Assembly (NCBI GenBank): GCA_040905905.1
Contig: JBBDQN010000050.1
Coordinates: 174,645-238,644, forward strand
DNA: 64,000 nucleotides
From: JAICND01 sp040905905
GTDB taxonomy: Bacteria > Actinomycetota > Acidimicrobiia > Spongiisociales > ZC4RG35
Reading direction: 5' to 3'
Both the position numbers and the translations under genes were made by a program. Each line of letters starts with the position of its first letter. Position 1 is the stretch's first letter. Below, in pieces: positions 40,939-51,300 of the stretch. A model generated the notes under the pieces. That model did no database searches, was not told where the DNA came from, and saw only the letters and a list, made by a program, of their open reading frames with translations.

Positions 40939-42182
40939 ACTACGACATTGCCGATCTCTCCCTCGCCGACGAGGGAGCCCGCCGCATCGAGTGGGCCGGT
41001 CGGCGGATGCCGGTTCTCAAGATGATCGCCGAGAGGTTTGCCAAAGAGGAGCCGCTGAAAGGCCTCACTGTGGCCGCTTGTCTCCACGTGACTGCCGAGA
41101 CCGCCAACCTGATGGTGGCCTTGCGCGAGGGTGGGGCCAAAGTCGCCCTCTGTGCCTCCAATCCGCTGTCTACCCAGGACGACGTTGCCGCGGCGCTGGT
41201 AGCGGACAACATCCCCGTCTTCGCCATCCGCGGGGAAGACGATGACAGCTACTACCGGCACATCTACGCAGTCCTCGATATGGCCCCGGACATCACGATG
41301 GACGACGGCGCCGATCTGGCGACGATCCTGCACACCCATCGAACCGATCTGCATCCCATCGGATCGACCGAAGAGACCACCACCGGGGTGATCAGGCTGC
41401 GGGCTATGGCTGCCGAAGGGACCCTGCGGCTGCCGGTGGTGGCCGTGAACGATTCGGCGACCAAACACCTCTTCGACAACCACTACGGGACCGGCCAGTC
41501 GGCGATGGACGGGATCATCCGGGCCACCAACATGCTCATCGCCGGATCGACCATCGCTGTGATCGGTTATGGCGACTGTGGCAAAGGGGTGGCTTCGCGG
41601 GCTTCGGGTTTGGGGGCGAAGGTGGTGGTGGTGGAGGTCGATCCGATCCGAGCCCTCACCGCAGCCATGGATGGTCACCGGGTAATGACGGCCGATGACG
41701 CCGCCCGGGTGGCGGATGTGTTCATCACGGTCACCGGCAACAAACACGTCCTTCGCAAACAGCACTTCGACGTGATGAAGGATGGGGCGATCATGGCCAA
41801 TGCCGGACACTTCGACGTCGAGTTGGATCTGGAGGTTCTGGGAGAAATGGCTCGGGACCGCCGCGCTCCCCGCCGCAATCTCGAGCAGTTCGAGATGGCC
41901 GACGGACGCCGGCTGCTGGTCGTCGCCGAGGGCCGATTGGTCAACCTGGGCGCGGCCGAGGGCCACCCCGCCGACGTAATGGACATGTCCTTTTCCAATC
42001 AGGCTCTGGCTGCCGAGTGGCTGGCCCAACGGGCGGGGACGCTGGAACCCGCCATATACACCCTGTCGGCCGACATCGATCGGGAGGTGGCCCGGATCAA
42101 ACTGGCTTCGATGGGTGCCGGCCTCGAGGAGTTGACCGATGAACAAAAGGCCTACCTGTCAGGCTGGCGCGAAGGGACCTAG
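40935..42182 (+). CDS. ahcY: Adenosylhomocysteinase
   Basis: A 415-residue NAD-containing enzyme that splits S-adenosylhomocysteine into adenosine and homocysteine, removing the product of methyl transfer. Motifs: LTVAACLHVTAETANL, AVNDSATKHLFDNHYGTGQSAMDGI with the catalytic Lys region, and VIGYGDCGKGVASRA for NAD. It ends YLSGWREGT and lacks the C-terminal Lys-Tyr tail that reaches into the neighbouring NAD site in most bacterial enzymes, resembling the shorter archaeal/Thermotoga form. GAGGAG lies 6 nt before the ATG. Its position in the mannose operon matches the M. tuberculosis arrangement where sahH lies in the same region. Confidence 0.93.
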   Translation: MNYDIADLSLADEGARRIEWAGRRMPVLKMIAERFAKEEPLKGLTVAACLHVTAETANLMVALREGGAKVALCASNPLSTQDDVAAALVADNIPVFAIRGEDDDSYYRHIYAVLDMAPDITMDDGADLATILHTHRTDLHPIGSTEETTTGVIRLRAMAAEGTLRLPVVAVNDSATKHLFDNHYGTGQSAMDGIIRATNMLIAGSTIAVIGYGDCGKGVASRASGLGAKVVVVEVDPIRALTAAMDGHRVMTADDAARVADVFITVTGNKHVLRKQHFDVMKDGAIMANAGHFDVELDLEVLGEMARDRRAPRRNLEQFEMADGRRLLVVAEGRLVNLGAAEGHPADVMDMSFSNQALAAEWLAQRAGTLEPAIYTLSADIDREVARIKLASMGAGLEELTDEQKAYLSGWREGT

Positions 42183-42228
42183 AGACTCTCCCGTCCTCGT
42201 GTCCCACCCGATCGCGACACTTCCGGTC

Positions 42229-42786
42229 ATGGTCACCCTGTGCCTCTCGTGCCGACGGCTCGGAAGCGATGTCGTCTGCCGAAAATGCGCCGATGATCTC
42301 AGGCGCGGTCCCGACCGTCTTCTCGCCAACAACCTCATAGCCCAGGCAGCCTTTCTCCACACCGGGGCGGCCCGCACGCTCGTGCACAACTTCAAATACC
42401 GAGGGATCACTCAGGCCGGTCGCTTCCTGGCCGAAGCGATGGCTCCCCAGGTCCCCGCAGGCTGTTCTCTGGTGCCCCTCCCAAGAGTGGATTGGAGGCA
42501 CATTCGCTACGGAGTGGACCCCGCTCCAGAACTGGCCCGGCACCTGGCTTTCCTCACCGGGGCACCCCAGCTCAACCTTCTATCGGCCCCTGTCCTGAGC
42601 CGTGACCAAGCCCGGCGGTCAAGAACTGACCGCCAGCCGCCGATGTTCAGAGTTCGCAGCTTGGCACCGGGCCCGCTCGTGTTGATCGATGATGTCGTCA
42701 CCACCGGTGGAACCCTGGAGTCGGTACACCGCCTGCTCGGTCCGGCCGTCGTCATGGCCCTCACGGCGACTGCCTCGCCGGGGTGA
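42229..42786 (+). CDS. ComF-family phosphoribosyltransferase-like protein
   Basis: A 185-residue protein with an N-terminal zinc site (CLSCRRLGSDVVCRKCADDL), AARTLVHNFKYRG in the middle and the PRTase loop PLVLIDDVVTTGGTLES near residue 145. These are hallmarks of ComF proteins, thought to assist natural competence or a nucleotide-linked reaction; enzymatic activity is unproved for the family. The KxxK-x-RGSRP core of typical ComF is replaced here by LSRDQARRSRTDR, retaining the Arg-rich character. The ATG at 42229 is used; GTG 42199 in frame would add ten residues. It lies between ahcY and hpf, an order common in actinobacteria. Confidence 0.8.
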   Translation: MVTLCLSCRRLGSDVVCRKCADDLRRGPDRLLANNLIAQAAFLHTGAARTLVHNFKYRGITQAGRFLAEAMAPQVPAGCSLVPLPRVDWRHIRYGVDPAPELARHLAFLTGAPQLNLLSAPVLSRDQARRSRTDRQPPMFRVRSLAPGPLVLIDDVVTTGGTLESVHRLLGPAVVMALTATASPG

Positions 42787-42850
42787 CTAGCCTCATTGTC
42801 GGGGTCTGGGTTAGTCCTGGGGAGGCAAGAACCAGCATGGGAGGGATGCG

Positions 42851-43387
42851 ATGGAAGTCAGGGTTCACACCAGGAATGCCGCCGTCGGCGAGGCCGTCCG
42901 GCAGGCTGCCATCGAGAAGTTGGGTCACGCGGCCCGGGTTTTCGAACACCGGGTCGGTGACGTCGATGTAGAGGTTTCCGAGGAGCACAATCCCCGGCTC
43001 TCCTCGGAGAGGTACCGGCTCGAAGTGACTACCAATGCTGCCGGCCACATCATTCGAATCGTCAGCGCTGCTGCATCGCCCGAAGCAGCGGTCGACCTGG
43101 CCGTCGATCGTTTCAACCGCCAACTAAAGCGGCTGAAGGAGCGTTTGATCGACCGAAACCGCCGATCCAGCGGCCGTGACGGTGGTTCTGGGGAAGAAAA
43201 CACCGAAGAGGCTGAGATAGTTCGTATCAAGCAATTCGTGATGAAGCCGATGACCGTTGAAGAAGCAATGCTGCAAATGGAGCTGGTCGGTCATGACTTT
43301 TACTTCTTTCACAACGCCGCCACAGGCCGAGAGAGCGTTCTCTACCGGCGGCGTGACGGCCGTCTGGGCCTGATCGAACCCGCATGA
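42851..43387 (+). CDS. hpf: Ribosome hibernation promoting factor, long form
   Basis: A 178-residue long-type HPF. Residues 1-100 form the S30AE domain that occupies the mRNA/tRNA channel of the 30S subunit (VRVHTRNAAVGEAVRQAAIEKLG, YRLEVTTNAAGHIIR, AVDLAVDRFNRQL). An acidic and basic linker follows. The C-terminal 55 residues, EIVRIKQFVMKPMTVEEAMLQMELVGHDFYFFHNAATG, are the dimerisation domain that joins two 70S ribosomes into 100S particles. GGGAGGG lies 5 nt before the ATG. Its stop overlaps the next gene, an orphan response regulator, as ATGA. Stationary-phase ribosome inactivation is the established family role. Confidence 0.95.
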   Translation: MEVRVHTRNAAVGEAVRQAAIEKLGHAARVFEHRVGDVDVEVSEEHNPRLSSERYRLEVTTNAAGHIIRIVSAAASPEAAVDLAVDRFNRQLKRLKERLIDRNRRSSGRDGGSGEENTEEAEIVRIKQFVMKPMTVEEAMLQMELVGHDFYFFHNAATGRESVLYRRRDGRLGLIEPA

Positions 43388-44040
43388 CCGGTCCCACCGT
43401 GCTTGTTGTCGATGATGCGCCCCTGTTCCAGGCCGGGTTGGCCGCGGCCTTGAAACAACAGGGTTTTGAGGTCGTGGGGACGGCCTCGGACGCCATGGCA
43501 GCGATCTCGGAGGCCCGCCGGCTTCGTCCCCGACTCGTAGTGCTCGATGTCTTGATGCCCGGGATCTCGGGGTTGGAGGTAGTGGACAAGATCATCGACG
43601 TATCGCCCGGGAGCCGGGTGGTGTTGCTCACCTCCAGCGAATCGGAAGAGGACCTCCTCACGGCGATCAAGGCCGGGGCGGCGGGCTACATCGTCAAGGA
43701 CACCTCATTCCCGAAACTTGTAGCAGCGATGCAGGACGTCGTTGACGGAGGAGCGGTGGTCTCACCGGCGATGGGGGGCAAACTTTTCGAAACCGTTGCG
43801 CATCTGCTCCGCAACCGCGACCTCAACGCCACCCGCCGTCCCGCTCTGACGGGGCGCGAGGTGGAGATCCTCCAGTGGGTCGCCGATGGCCGCACCTCCC
43901 GGGAAATCGGCGAACAGCTCTATATCTCCGAGAACACCGTGAAGAATCACGTCCGCAACATCCTCGACAAGCTCGGGTTGCGCTCCCGACACGACGCGGT
44001 TCGCTACGCCGAGCGGGCGGGCCTGGTCCACCGCCGCTGA
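43384..44040 (+). CDS. NarL/LuxR-type response regulator, orphan
   Basis: A 218-residue two-domain regulator. Receiver: VLVVDDAPLFQAGLAAAL, LVVLDVLMPGISGLEVV with the phospho-acceptor Asp near 54, VLLTSS (switch Thr/Ser) and IVKDTS (Lys). DNA-binding: a LuxR helix-turn-helix, LTGREVEILQWVADGRTSREIGEQLYISENTVKNHVRNIL, near 156-200. No histidine kinase is found nearby, so its kinase is elsewhere or it is controlled otherwise. The ATG overlaps the hpf stop, implying the regulator and ribosome hibernation are co-expressed. Target genes unknown. The secA gene begins 45 bp later with its own -10-like box. Confidence 0.92.
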   Translation: MTGPTVLVVDDAPLFQAGLAAALKQQGFEVVGTASDAMAAISEARRLRPRLVVLDVLMPGISGLEVVDKIIDVSPGSRVVLLTSSESEEDLLTAIKAGAAGYIVKDTSFPKLVAAMQDVVDGGAVVSPAMGGKLFETVAHLLRNRDLNATRRPALTGREVEILQWVADGRTSREIGEQLYISENTVKNHVRNILDKLGLRSRHDAVRYAERAGLVHRR

Positions 44041-44071
44041 GGCACCCGGCCGACAAATCTCCGCCGGCCGA

Positions 44072-44077
44072 TAAACT
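44072..44077 (+). promoter_or_regulatory. Candidate -10 box of secA
   Basis: TAAACT ends 8 nt before the secA ATG at 44086, in a 45-bp gap after the response regulator gene. No Shine-Dalgarno is visible between box and start, so a leaderless or short-leader transcript is possible. Confidence 0.35.
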
Positions 44078-44085
44078 CCCCCTTA

Positions 44086-46698
<2,613 letters not shown>

Positions 46699-46708
46699 GG
46701 GGTGAGAG

Positions 46709-47837
46709 ATGACTGAAAACCAAACTGATCCTCGGGAGATCATCACCGACCTGCGCCACCGCTTGGACGAGGCGCGGAGGTTTCTTTGACTTCGACGGCA
46801 AAGCCGTTGAATTGGCCAGGCTGAAAGAGGCTGCTTCTTCGTCCGAGCTCTGGGACGATCCCAATGTCGGGCGCCAGGTCACCCAGCGCCTGGCCGGCAT
46901 TCAACAAACCGTTGATCGCGTAGCCCGAATTAAGTCGATGATCGAGGACGCCGAAGTGTTGTTGGGGTTGGGCGAGGATGCCGGTGACAAAGGGGTTGAG
47001 GAGGAAGCGGTCTCGGAGCTGACCAAGGCTGCGGGCGACCTGGAAGCACTTGAGCGCGAGTCCCTTTTCTTTGACGAGTATGACGAACACCCCGCCATCA
47101 TCTCGGTCCATGCAGGAGCAGGTGGAGTCGACGCCCAGGACTGGGCGGAGATGCTGGGACGTATGTACCAGCGTTACCTCACCGACTCCGGCTTCAACGT
47201 CACTGTCGAGGACATAACCGAGGGTGAGGAAGCCGGCATCAAGTCGATGACCATGTCGGTACGGGGCGACCATCCCTATGGGACCCTCGAGTCGGAAAGG
47301 GGTGTGCACCGGCTCGTGAGGATCAGCCCTTTCGATTCCAACTCCCGCCGTCAGACTTCGTTCGCGGGGGTCGACGTGGTTCCTGAGTTGGGGGAGGAAG
47401 AAGAGGTGGAGATCAATGCCGACGATCTCCGAATCGACACCTATCGATCCCAGGGCGCCGGGGGCCAACACGTCAACAAGACCGACTCAGCGGTCCGGAT
47501 CACCCATTTGCCGACCGGTCTGGTGGTGGCCGTCCAGAACGAGCGGAGCCAGCTGCAGAATCGGGCGCGGGCCTTGGCCATCCTCAAAGCCCGGCTCCAT
47601 GAGAGGGCCCGGTATGAGCGAGTAGCCCAGATCGATGAGATCAGGGGTGAACAGGGGGAGGCGGCGTGGGGACGCCAGATTCGTAGCTATGTGCTGCAGC
47701 CCTATCAAATGGTCAAAGACCTTCGGACAGATGTCGAGACCGGAAACGTTCAGGCGGTCCTCGACGGCGATCTGGACCAATTCATTGACGGGTATCTGCG
47801 CTGGCGCCGGGTTCGCTTCGAAGCCGTAAAGAGCTGA
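46709..47837 (+). CDS. prfB: Peptide chain release factor 2, with programmed +1 frameshift
   Basis: A 375-residue release factor for UAA and UGA when read as 46709-46786 joined to 46788-47837. The 26-codon first frame ends at CTT TGA (46784-46789), and shifting one base forward gives CTT GAC, joining to the main frame. The main frame has VHAGAGGVDAQDWAEML and the GGQ motif in RSQGAGGQHVNKTD (peptidyl hydrolysis). The SPF stop-codon-recognition tripeptide lies in RISPFDS, marking RF2. GGTGAGAG precedes the ATG. It lies between secA and ftsE, the usual order. The main frame alone, from a later start, would lack the N-terminus. Confidence 0.95.
46775..46790 (+). other. Programmed +1 frameshift site in prfB
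   Basis: CGGAGG (46775-46780) is followed by TTT CTT TGA C (46781-46790). This is the known RF2 autoregulation signal: an internal Shine-Dalgarno, a slippery CTT and a poor UGA context. When RF2 is scarce the ribosome shifts to read GAC and makes RF2; when abundant it stops at UGA. Here the spacing from GGAGG to CTT is 3 nt and the codon after it is TGA C, as in the classical E. coli site. Confidence 0.93.
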
Positions 47838-47928
47838 GATAGTTAGCGGTTCGTCCAGTGGCTGCGGTAGCCTACGCCGGTCCCGGCCATTCCGGCCGAC
47901 CACCCTGGAAGATGAATCGGCTTAGTTA

Positions 47929-48657
47929 ATGATCCGCCTGCGCGATGTAACCAAAGTCTACGAAGGCGGCACTGTCGCGGTCCGCGACGTGTCCATCGAC
48001 ATCCAAAAAGGCGAGTTCGTGTTCCTGGTCGGGCCGTCCGGATCGGGTAAGTCGACCATCGTCCGCTTGTTGCTGCGTCAGGACGCGGTGACGAGGGGCA
48101 ACATCTGGGTGGCGGGTAAGGACATCACCCAGCTGCCTGCCTGGAAGATCCCGTTCTTACGACGGTCGGTTGGCACGGTCTTCCAAGATTTCAAGCTATT
48201 GCCAAACAAAACGGTGACCGAGAACATCGCGTTTGCCCTGGAGGTGCTTGGTCGCCCCCGCAGTGTGATCCATCCCCAGGTGGGTCAGGTACTCGAGCTG
48301 GTGGGTCTGGCCGACAAGGGCGATCGCTACCCCCGCCAGCTCTCGGGTGGTGAACAACAAAGGGTTTCGATCGCACGGGCGTTCGTGAACCGGCCCCCCA
48401 TCCTTCTGGCCGACGAACCGACCGGCAACCTCGATCCCGCCACCTCTGTGGGGATCATGAGACTGCTCGACCGTATCAATCGGTCGGGTGCGACCATCGT
48501 CATGGCGACCCACGACCATGCCATCGTCGACGCCATGCAGCGCCGGGTGATTCAGTTGGAAGATGGCCGGGTCATCCGCGACCAGGAGTCGGGGCGATAT
48601 GAGACCGACCAAATCCCAGAGATCGACGTGGCGCTCACCGAAGATGGGTCTCGATGA
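47929..48657 (+). CDS. ftsE: Cell division ATP-binding protein FtsE
   Basis: A 242-residue ABC ATPase partner of FtsX. Walker A GPSGSGKST near residues 36-44, Q-loop FQDFKLLPNKTV, signature LSGGEQQRV near 139, Walker B ILLADEPTGNLD and the switch His in MATHDHA. It controls peptidoglycan hydrolysis at the septum through the FtsX extracellular loops. Its stop overlaps the ftsX start (ATGA). Upstream is a 91-bp gap after prfB holding a TAGCCT and GC-rich palindromic bases (around 47880-47902) that may carry the promoter. The C-terminal 25 residues are acidic and variable. Confidence 0.95.
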   Translation: MIRLRDVTKVYEGGTVAVRDVSIDIQKGEFVFLVGPSGSGKSTIVRLLLRQDAVTRGNIWVAGKDITQLPAWKIPFLRRSVGTVFQDFKLLPNKTVTENIAFALEVLGRPRSVIHPQVGQVLELVGLADKGDRYPRQLSGGEQQRVSIARAFVNRPPILLADEPTGNLDPATSVGIMRLLDRINRSGATIVMATHDHAIVDAMQRRVIQLEDGRVIRDQESGRYETDQIPEIDVALTEDGSR

Positions 48658-49586
48658 GCCGTTTTACCCTTCTCATGCGCGAAGCCCTCATCAACCTGCG
48701 CCGCAACCTGCTGGTCGTGGTCGGAGCAGTGTTGGCGATCTTCATCTCGTTGTCGTTGGCATTTGCCGCCCTGGTTCTCAACGAGTTGGTTCGGACCAAC
48801 ACCCTGGCCTGGCAGGACGGAGTCCACATCATTGCTTTCCTCTGGGACGAAGGGGCCGATGGGGTGCCTTCCGGGGCTCATGCCACCTTGCTCACCACTG
48901 TCGAGACCTTTGAGGAGGTAGAGCGGGTCTTCTATTGCGACAAGGCATGTGCGTACCTCGAGTACCAGGAGATGGGTCTCGCCGACGATCAGGAGATCGA
49001 TCCCAGCGTCCTGCCGGCCTCGATTCGAATTGAGCTGAACGACATCGGGCTCTATAGGGACGTCACCTTGCGACTCAACGGTCAGGGTCAGATCGTTCGC
49101 GAGGTCAATTCCTTTGGGGAGCAGATCGAACAGCTCGACTCTCTGTCGCAGGTGCTCAACCTGCTGTTCCTCGGGTTGGCGTTGGTATTGGGAACCTCCG
49201 CCGTGGTGCTCATCGCCAACACGATCCGTATGGCTATCTACGCCCGGCGCGACGAGGTTTCGATCATGAAGCTGGTAGGAGCTTCCAACTGGTATATCCG
49301 GGTCCCGTTCATCCTTGAAGGGCTTATCGAAGGACTGATCGGTGCGGGTCTGGCGGTGCTCACGGTATGGGTGGCTTCGCGGAATCTTCGTTCGATCGGC
49401 GAGACGATTCAGATCGTCACGCTGACGGTTCCGGACCGGTTCTTCCTCCGCTGGGGCGTTTTGTTTCTGTTGTTTGGTGCAGGGGCAGGGGTGTTGGGCT
49501 CTGTGCTGGGGCTCAGCCGTTACCTGCGTGACGAAGACGAAGGGAATCGCCCGGTGGGCGTGCGGCGGGTCCTCGAGCCGACGTGA
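48654..49586 (+). CDS. ftsX: Cell division protein FtsX
   Basis: A 310-residue permease-like protein: cytoplasmic N-terminus, membrane helix about residues 22-45, a large extracellular domain (about 46-170) that recruits the hydrolase activator, and three helices in the rest (about 172-290). The extracellular loop contains two Cys (YCDKACAY), which may form a disulfide. Conserved actinobacterial ending with RYLRDEDEG. Works with FtsE; the M23 peptidase gene overlapping its 3' end (GTGA) is the likely partner that the loop controls. The start overlaps the ftsE stop. Confidence 0.93.
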   Translation: MSRFTLLMREALINLRRNLLVVVGAVLAIFISLSLAFAALVLNELVRTNTLAWQDGVHIIAFLWDEGADGVPSGAHATLLTTVETFEEVERVFYCDKACAYLEYQEMGLADDQEIDPSVLPASIRIELNDIGLYRDVTLRLNGQGQIVREVNSFGEQIEQLDSLSQVLNLLFLGLALVLGTSAVVLIANTIRMAIYARRDEVSIMKLVGASNWYIRVPFILEGLIEGLIGAGLAVLTVWVASRNLRSIGETIQIVTLTVPDRFFLRWGVLFLLFGAGAGVLGSVLGLSRYLRDEDEGNRPVGVRRVLEPT

Positions 49587-50776
49587 AACCTGCGCGCCTG
49601 GCAGCATCCGGCCTGATCCTGTTGCTGGTAGTGGCGTTGTCGACCCCTTTGGCGGCCGACACTGCTTCCGACCTCGAGGAAGTCAGGAGCGAACTGGCCG
49701 CGGTCGAGTCGCAAATCAAGTCCGCTCGCACCGAGGCCAGTGCGATCGGTCGCCAGGTGGCCGCGGCCCAGGCCAAGCTCAACGACGCATTGGCGGAGTA
49801 CGAAGCAGCTGTCGCCCGCGTAGCTGAGGCCGCTACCCAGGTGTCGCTAACCCAGACCAGAGTTTCGACGCTACAGGGCGAACAAACGGCCCTTGAGGCA
49901 GAGCTCGCTCGCACCGAGCTGGAGATGGGAGCCACCAAGGAGCGCATGGAAGCTCAGGCCGTCCAGATGTACATGAGGGCCTCTGCGGTTCCGAGCCTCA
50001 AACTCTTCACCCAAAACACCATCGCCGAGGCCACGACCGCACTCGCCTATTCCGGCGACCTTTACGCCTACGACAACGATGTCTTCGCGGCTTTCAGCCT
50101 TCTCAAACGGGAGGAAGAACGTCAACGCGCAGCCGTTGAGGTGAGGCGGGCAGAGGCCGAGGTTGAACTGTCCAGGCTTCAGGAATACCAGGCCGCCCTT
50201 GAAGCCGAGGAACAGGAGGCGAACCGCGTTCTCGGACGAGCCCAGTCCCAGGCCACCGACGTGCAGCGCCTGTTACGACAGATCAACTCGGAAATAGCCT
50301 CGGCCGAGGAGCACAAGGACGGGCTGGAAGCCGACGCTGCCGCCCTCGAACGTGAGATAAATCAACGCCAGGACCCCGGCGGCGACGCCCCGGGAGTGCT
50401 TGGGTGGCCGCTCAACGGCCGGGTGGTCTCGCGCTTTGGCTACCGGGTGCACCCGATCCTCGGAATCCGCCGGTTGCATACCGGCATTGACATCGACGGC
50501 TCCACAGGGCACGCCATCCGGGCCGCCGAAGATGGTCGGGTGATTCTGGCCCAGACCTACGGGGGCTACGGCAGGGCCGTGGTGATCGACCATGGTGGTG
50601 GAATGGCCACGCTTTATGCCCACCAGTCATCGCTGGCCGTATCAGTCGGGGACAACGTAGAACGAGGTCAGACCATCGGTTACGTCGGTTGCACCGGGCT
50701 CTGCACCGGTCCCCACCTCCATTTCGAGGTTCGCATCAATGGCGGGTTCGTAGACCCGATGGACTACCTGGGATGA
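49583..50776 (+). CDS. Secreted M23 peptidase with coiled coil (EnvC/RipC-like)
   Basis: A 397-residue exported protein. Signal peptide (residues 1-25), a long coiled coil rich in Glu/Ala (about 30-260), then an M23 endopeptidase domain. Zinc ligands appear intact: HTGIDID (His and Asp), LYAH near 350 and GPHLHFEVR with His-x-His. E. coli EnvC has lost these, so this one is probably an active peptidoglycan hydrolase held inactive by the coiled coil until FtsEX acts. GTG start overlaps ftsX stop, and its stop overlaps smpB (ATGA). In mycobacteria the matching RipC is encoded away from ftsEX. Confidence 0.9.
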   Translation: MKPARLAASGLILLLVVALSTPLAADTASDLEEVRSELAAVESQIKSARTEASAIGRQVAAAQAKLNDALAEYEAAVARVAEAATQVSLTQTRVSTLQGEQTALEAELARTELEMGATKERMEAQAVQMYMRASAVPSLKLFTQNTIAEATTALAYSGDLYAYDNDVFAAFSLLKREEERQRAAVEVRRAEAEVELSRLQEYQAALEAEEQEANRVLGRAQSQATDVQRLLRQINSEIASAEEHKDGLEADAAALEREINQRQDPGGDAPGVLGWPLNGRVVSRFGYRVHPILGIRRLHTGIDIDGSTGHAIRAAEDGRVILAQTYGGYGRAVVIDHGGGMATLYAHQSSLAVSVGDNVERGQTIGYVGCTGLCTGPHLHFEVRINGGFVDPMDYLG

Positions 50777-51216
50777 AGGTCGCGGCCTCAAATCGACGGG
50801 CGCGCCACGACTACGAAATCCTTGACACCTTCGAGGCTGGCATTGCTCTGGAGGGCTCTGAGGTCAAGAGCATCCGGGAAGGCAAGGTGGTGTTGAAAGA
50901 CAGCTTCGCCCATGTCCGTGATGGCGAGGTCTGGCTGGTGGGAACTTACATCGCTCCTTATGAATTCTCCCGTGGTGGTGGACACGACCCGGAGCGAACC
51001 CGGAAGTTGCTATTGCACCGCCGCGAGATCGAGCGGATCAACGCCAAGCTGGGAGAACAAGGCTTGACGCTGGTGCCGCTTCAGATCTACCTGAAAGACG
51101 GAAAGGCCAAGGTTGAACTGGGCCTCGGCCGGGGCAAACGCACGATCGACAAACGCGAGGCAATCAAAGAACGAGACCAACAACGCGAGATCGAGCGGGC
51201 CCTGCGCCGTCGTTAA
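50773..51216 (+). CDS. smpB: SsrA-binding protein SmpB
   Basis: A 147-residue RNA-binding protein that delivers tmRNA to stalled ribosomes. Motifs: NRRARHDYEILDTFEAGIALEGSEVKSIREGKV and LRDSFAHV-type strand DSFAHVRDGEVWLVG, then LLLHRREIERI and the basic C-terminal tail RGKRTIDKREAIKERDQQREIERALRRR that becomes helical in the mRNA channel. ATG overlaps the M23 peptidase stop. The tmRNA gene starts 84 bp after its stop, so both components of trans-translation are adjacent. A copy of a palindromic repeat lies between them. Confidence 0.97.
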   Translation: MKVAASNRRARHDYEILDTFEAGIALEGSEVKSIREGKVVLKDSFAHVRDGEVWLVGTYIAPYEFSRGGGHDPERTRKLLLHRREIERINAKLGEQGLTLVPLQIYLKDGKAKVELGLGRGKRTIDKREAIKERDQQREIERALRRR

Positions 51217-51228
51217 ACCCCTCAAACC

Positions 51229-51266
51229 GCGAACCCCGGGTTCACGGGCCCACTTATGGGTTCTAC
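51229..51266. repeat. Dispersed palindromic element, copy 2
   Basis: This 38-nt stretch matches the minus strand of 20791-20828 at 33 of 38 positions, including GAACCCCGGGTTCACGG and the ATGGG half of the inner hairpin. The outer right arm of copy 1 is not preserved here: 51267-51278 differs. The element lies between the smpB stop and the tmRNA promoter. Two copies with opposite orientation suggest a small dispersed repeat family. Confidence 0.65.
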
Positions 51267-51281
51267 GGCCCCGAGAACGAA

Positions 51282-51287
51282 TACAAT
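51282..51287 (+). promoter_or_regulatory. Candidate -10 box of the tmRNA gene
   Basis: TACAAT lies 13 nt before the mature tmRNA 5' end (51301), which would be produced by RNase P trimming a short 5' leader. ATGGGT (51286-51291) and ACCCAT (51295-51300) form a 6-bp inverted repeat over the expected transcription start. No convincing -35 box was found, consistent with the GC-rich repeat directly upstream. Confidence 0.5.
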
Positions 51288-51300
51288 GGGTCTTACCCAT

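Noticed and set aside
40518..42146. 542-codon minus-strand frame across ahcY
   Set aside because: It is antisense to an unmistakable AhcY and PGI/PMI, is rich in repeated His/Gly/Val from complementary codons, and has no domain.
48552..49607. 351-codon minus-strand frame across ftsX
   Set aside because: Antisense to the conserved FtsX; Gln/His/Asp-rich composition from complementary codons.
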